From the NCBI GenBank assembly GCA_022578965.1, contig MU400542.1, forward strand, positions 62,001-126,000: 64,000 bases of DNA, in the 5' to 3' direction. Positions 60,315 to 64,000 of the stretch are shown here, in pieces (within the stretch, counting starts at the first letter, position 1; each line of letters starts with the position of its first letter). Position numbers and translations under genes: made by a program. This stretch comes from Xylaria sp. FL1777. Lineage: Eukaryota > Ascomycota > Sordariomycetes > Xylariales > Xylariaceae. Under the pieces are notes generated by a model, which had not been told where the DNA came from, did no database searches, and saw only the letters and a list, made by a program, of their open reading frames with translations.

Positions 60315-62116
60315 TCTAAGCCCGGTAAGCCCCCTGACGCCCGCTCCCTTGCGGCTGGGTGGCGGCCAATCTCACTGATCTCGACTGTTGGCAAAGTTTT
60401 TGAGAAGGAGATGTGCCAGCGACTTACAGTCGCCGCTATCGCCGCTTTTATTCCTGCTTTATATTTCAACCCTATACGAAGAGCTAGCAGCACGCAAGGA
60501 CCTGGTTATTGTTGGTTTTGCTGATGATACAAACCTTATAACAGCTGGGCTGGATGCAGCAGAGAACTGCAAGGCATTACAGCGTGCATGGCATATATGT
60601 GTGTCATGGGCAGAGAGACATGGCATGAAGTTCGCAGCAGAGAAGAGCGAGTTAATGCACTTCTTACGGACAGGCACGCATACCGCCCCCCTCAGCCTTT
60701 CGGGGACAACTGTAAAGCCAGCAGAGAGCGTACGGTTTCTTGGAGTCCATTTTACAGGTCGCCTACGCTGGGGAAAACATCTCGCAGCACTTAGGAAAAA
60801 GCTCACAACTCAGCAATATGCGGTCACCAAACTGGGGACTTCTGCCTGGGGCACCAGCGTCGCCAAGGCACGCCAGTTATATATAGCGATTGTCCGGAGC
60901 ACGCTTGCTTATGGCGCAGCAACATGGCACAAGCCGGCTAAGGGTGATACCCCTCAAGGGGTTGCGGCAAAGCTTGCAGTAGTCCAAAACACCTGCCTCC
61001 GAAAAGTTGCTGGGGCTTACAAAGCTACAAGTATTAGACACCTCGAGACAGAACTGGGCGTTCCACCGCTGGATCTATACCTTAGTGAAAGGGCGGCCGC
61101 GTTTCAAGGGCGCCTTGCACTTGGCCCCTGCCCAGCTGCGGTCAAAGAGTGCGGCGATAAGCTGGCAAACTTAGTATATAAGGCACAGAGACGCCGTAGG
61201 GCTACCCAGCGGAGAGGCCGCCCAGTCCTAAAGGTTAAAAAGCCCGAAGCGCTTGAAGACCCCTTTGAGGCATGGACCGATGGAAGGGCACCGGATGCGG
61301 CCCTCAAAGACGAGTGGGCTCTGCGGTGGCTGCGAACGCGCAACGCCAAGATGTTGCACCCGATAGCAGAAGCACCCCCAATAGGAGGGGAGGCAGTAGA
61401 ACGTTATAGGGGCCTCTTAAAGCATGAGGCTGCGATTGTCTTCCAAATGCGAACTGAGAAAACCGGTCTGAAGGCCTTTCTGCATAGCCGCCGCGTCCCC
61501 GGCTATACTACGCCAATATGCACGTGTGCTAGGGGTAAAGAGACTGCTGAACACGTCATTCTATACTGCCGAGACCTTGTAGATGAAAGGCGTAGGTTGC
61601 AGAAGGACTTAGCACCTAGGCTACTGGAAACCCGAGATGACCTCGCCGCAGCAACAGACGACCCGATGAGCGCTCGGCTAATAGCGCAATGGTTTATTGC
61701 TGTAGGCCGACTACCTATGTATAATCTGGCAGCAAGTATCGGGGGCAATAGAGAACGGCTGCGCCGCCCAGAGCGTAACGGGGATGATCGAGGCCGCTTA
61801 ATCGAAGTCGCGCAGGGAAGGATGGAGGCATTCGAAGATTACCTTGCACGTCAGGGGATCGGGTAAGACAGACCGGCGAGGGGTCCGCCAACAGATCGCT
61901 TAAAGGCCGACCTCTTGCCACGTACTGCCCTTTACTTGTTATGACAAGTGAAGGCTTCAAGTGTGTATTGTAGCACTGTTCAAGGCTGTTATTTGTATTG
62001 TTGCGCAGGCGTTTTATCCGGCTGAAGGCAGGTGGCCTAAGGCACGGTTTTTGGCTGCGTTAGGATAGATGATGTGCTGCGCTGGCAACAGCTCTGCAGC
62101 TTTACTTAATAATAAA
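60315..62116 (+). mobile_element. 5'-truncated, little-mutated Tad1-clade LINE fragment
   Basis: Begins near SKPGKP of the reverse transcriptase and runs through the end of ORF2 (TAA... stop at 61864-61866) and a ~250-bp 3' UTR to a TTAATAATAAAG tail. It has ordinary base composition, unlike the copies in the AT block, although its protein aligns with theirs motif by motif (WRPI.L..T.GKV.EK, SPLL.LLYISTLYE, FADD/INNI, KFA.EKS.LMHF, the CX1C...HX4C knuckle). Its 3' UTR differs from that of copies A-D, so it is a related family, not the same one. Confidence 0.85.
60319..61866 (+). pseudogene. LINE ORF2 remnant (reverse transcriptase, C-terminal knuckle)
   Basis: Encodes the second half of a LINE polyprotein that would copy its RNA at a nicked target. 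Two frames: from about 60319 KPGKPPDARSLAAGWRPISL and TVGKVFEKEMCQRL, then from about 60430 a second frame with SPLSPLLFLLYISTLYEEL, the catalytic GFADD (60514-60528), GMKFAAEKSELMHFL and a long thumb/C-terminal region up to residue 492 counted from 60388. The finger-palm piece between TVGKVFEKEM and SPLSP is missing: in copy A about 115-130 codons lie there, including the motif A Asp. The deletion also changes frame. The C-terminal part keeps CTCARGKETAEHVILYC (61519-61569), the knuckle usual at the end of these proteins. No endonuclease domain remains. Catalytically dead. Confidence 0.85.
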
Positions 62117-62350
62117 GAATACAACCAACAAAAGCTCTTGATCTCATCCTTGTCACCAAATACAGCTAAAGTTGGCTCTTCTTGTCTTGATTGGCTCTTT
62201 CAGTTGTTGTACCGAGCCAAAGTCCGTACTCATAATAGACAATGTCTTTTTCTATCACTCTGAGCGGGTTAAACAATTATATAACAATGCTGGTGTTAAG
62301 CTATAGTATCTACCTCCTTACTCACTAGACTTAAACCCGATTAACTATCA
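62117..62350 (+). pseudogene. Tc1/mariner-type DDE transposase fragment
   Basis: The plus strand near 62234-62345 reads IIDNVFFYHSERVKQLYNNAGVKL, a stop, then YLPPYSLDLNPI. This is the second Asp segment (D-N, followed by H) and the PPYSPDLNPIE segment with the third acidic residue of the DDE_3 superfamily; the final acidic residue is replaced (Asn follows Ile). A stop in the middle and no upstream catalytic domain show it is dead. It begins right after the LINE tail, so the LINE probably inserted into it. The sequence after 62350 may hold a few more degraded codons. Confidence 0.7.
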
Positions 62351-62888
62351 AGGAAGGTAGAATCCCTTTTCTATTACCATGTGTTTCAAATAGCGATTGC
62401 TGTTGGAACATAATTGTAGGTCAATTGTACGCTATAGCAAGTAGCCACATTAGCCCCGGTGACGACCACGGCCACAATAAAGAAACTATCCAGGCCACAC
62501 CCGCCGTACGAACCCTATACGCAAGTATAGCCCATTTAACAATTACACCCATTTATAGAAAGTATTATATATTAGCAATAGTGAGCTATTGTTTTCTCCC
62601 TTTAGGGCACTTCTTCGAAATTGCTTAACACTGGCCGGCCGCCGGATTGATCTTCCCCAAGAGAACCAAATAGGTTTTACTGTACTATTGATACGTTTTG
62701 GCCTCTGTGCTTGGAGACCAGACCCAGGATAAGAGGAATTTGCCAGTAGCTATAGCGGATAAAACACAGATAACCATAACTAGAGACGGACGCCGTATGT
62801 CTTGGTGTAGCTAGCTCCGTACCGAGACGCCTGAACATGTCACACGTACTTATAGCTAGCCAACACCAGGAACCCCACGGCTCGGAGT
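62351..62888. other. Non-coding stretch
   Basis: Possible last traces of the transposase at the start; otherwise nothing recognised. It contains the upstream region of the F-box/ankyrin pseudogene. Confidence 0.45.
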
Positions 62889-63414
62889 ATGGAGCTCACC
62901 ACCGAAATCCTATTCCTTATACTAGAGATAGGCGACGGTCAGTTGACATATCGCGATGTTGCCTCCGTCACCCGTATGTTCATCTCCTGTGGTCCTGTCG
63001 CCAATAGTTTCCTCTACACCTAACCATCTACAAGGGACACGAAACAAGGGCTCACATGATCTTGCACCCACCCATGCGGATAAAACATGAGGACTCCAGT
63101 TTATCTGTGACGGTACCGGGTAAGTATGATACCTCGGGGAGATCGGTACCTTTAGAAGATATTATAGCATCTCCGTTCCACTAAGTAGACGAACCATGGG
63201 TTAGTAAGGATGTTATCCAGGCAGTACTATCTCCGGTATGTGATCTGGAGGCTAAAGGTGGGCGTGATGATACACCAATATGGCTTGCTTACAATAACAG
63301 TAATGCATCTTCTCGCCGTAGGGCCTCGATTAACATTGATGTACAACTTACCTCTTCTTCACAGTGCAGTGAGTGGTAAGACACCATTGAGTTAGTATTG
63401 CGGTCACAAAGCCG

Positions 63415-63455
63415 ATTAGCTTGAGAAGTAAGATTACCTTACTACTCAAGCTAAT
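63415..63455. repeat. Hairpin, 18-bp arms
   Basis: ATTAGCTTGAGAAGTAAG, a 5-bp loop, and its reverse complement with one mismatch. Lies within the decayed F-box/ankyrin gene. Could be a tiny foldback insertion. Confidence 0.6.
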
Positions 63456-63735
63456 GAGCCACTCCCCTTAGTCAAGGTATTCATAAAAAACCTGAACTTT
63501 CAGTCCATCCTATGTGTTCCGAATATCTATGCCTGATGTTACTAGATTTTGCCCTTCAACTAACGAGAGGAACTCATGCTGATGCATCGCCTACGCTTAT
63601 CCAATTACTACTTGAGAGGAATGCGAATCCAAACCACATCAGTAATAATAAGTACATGTTCCTGAGTCTTCACTCCCTGTTTTAGTTACATTCTGACTTC
63701 TGCTCCTAACACCCCAAGAACAAATACAATATTTA

Positions 63736-63793
63736 CCATACGTGACAATTCGTATGGCATGAATTCATAGGTTATCACCCCTTTATAGGGTGA
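63736..63793. repeat. Cluster of small hairpins/palindromes
   Basis: CCATACG/CGTATGG around 8 bp (63736-63757), the palindrome ATGAATTCAT (about 63759-63768), and TCACCC/GGGTGA around 7 bp (63775-63793), one after another. Confidence 0.5.
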
Positions 63794-64000
63794 CACCAAC
63801 ATTTACTCAGTTATTCTCCTCACCCACTAGACTTTGTTGATGAGCTTCTTCACTACTTCGATGATGACTTGTCAGACGACTTCAGTAATGAACTAGAAGA
63901 CTACTCGGGTCCTGAGGGTAGAGCACTCGAGCTTCCGGAAGCCTATTTTGGGAAGTGAAAGACGACGAAATATTCCAGAACGCTGCGAAAGTCACCATCA

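Larger units (their letters stand above)
62889..63958 (+). pseudogene. F-box/ankyrin-repeat protein, decayed
   Basis: Begins ATG at 62889 with MELTTEILFLILEIGDGQL and DVASVTRM, an F-box start (substrate adaptor of SCF ubiquitin ligases). Shortly after, SFLYT meets a stop near 63018 while the neighbouring frame continues LTIYKGHETR, a frameshift. Ankyrin-like pieces follow in different frames: CDLEAKGGRDDTPIWLAYNN (about 63237-63294), then LLDFALQLTRG and PTLIQLLLERNANPNHIS (about 63538-63640), the latter a good ankyrin helix pair. A last acidic segment DELLHYFDDDLSDDFSNELE (about 63838-63897) runs to TGA at 63956-63958. F-box plus ankyrin proteins are frequent and often expanded in filamentous fungi. 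The pieces are in order but separated by stops, frameshifts and hairpins; some gaps could be introns (for example GTAAGT at 63120), so a partly intact gene is not fully ruled out. Confidence 0.6.

Overview
The window looks like a filamentous ascomycete (Pezizomycotina) chromosome with a two-compartment structure. Evidence: short GT-AG introns of about 55-100 bp in three genes, fungal-type protein families (NmrA-like, Ure2-like GST, DUF3468-type regulator, GRF zinc finger, F-box/ankyrin), Tad1-clade LINEs, pogo/Fot1-like elements, and a huge AT-rich block whose repeats carry C-to-T changes on both strands, the mark of repeat-induced point mutation (RIP).

Positions 1 to about 51,360 are an extremely AT-rich 'isochore' with no intact gene. 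It is a nest of mutated mobile elements. I could delimit: three full-length LINE copies of about 5.14 kb (8691-13826 +, 28552-33686 +, 44086-49230 -) and one 5'-truncated copy (24691-27231), each with a direct target repeat; one LTR retrotransposon with 516-bp LTRs (35718-43414, minus) and a truncated relative (2731-4056); two copies of a 1,860-bp TIR element with TA targets (15767-17626 and 35626-50341, the latter split by the LTR element and a LINE); and a pair of ~200-bp elements with inverted ends. Two short insertions in this block are not mutated: a 436-bp foldback element with an 8-bp target duplication (7772-8207) and a 128-bp LINE tail with a 16-bp target duplication (26637-26764). 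The remaining AT-rich stretches hold no feature I can support beyond a few tandem repeats.

Positions about 51,360-64,000 have ordinary base composition and carry: a GRF zinc-finger pseudogene, a solo LTR, a broken glutathione S-transferase gene (minus), an apparently intact 4-exon NmrA-like gene (plus), an apparently intact 4-exon fungal regulator gene (plus), a LINE reverse transcriptase fragment with an internal deletion, a piece of Tc1/mariner-type transposase, and a broken F-box/ankyrin gene. The two intact genes (56337-57609 and 58129-59811) are therefore an island between dead repeats and dead genes. The NmrA-like and GST genes are divergent and share a 0.7-kb promoter region with a TATA-like box on each side. 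Nothing in the order of the genes proves a joint pathway, although a GST plus NmrA-like redox-sensor pair next to a regulator is a combination also seen in accessory or cluster-margin regions.

The hydrophobic Phe/Leu/Ile-rich open frames in the AT block are by-products of base composition on the strand opposite to the LINE coding strand, and were not annotated.
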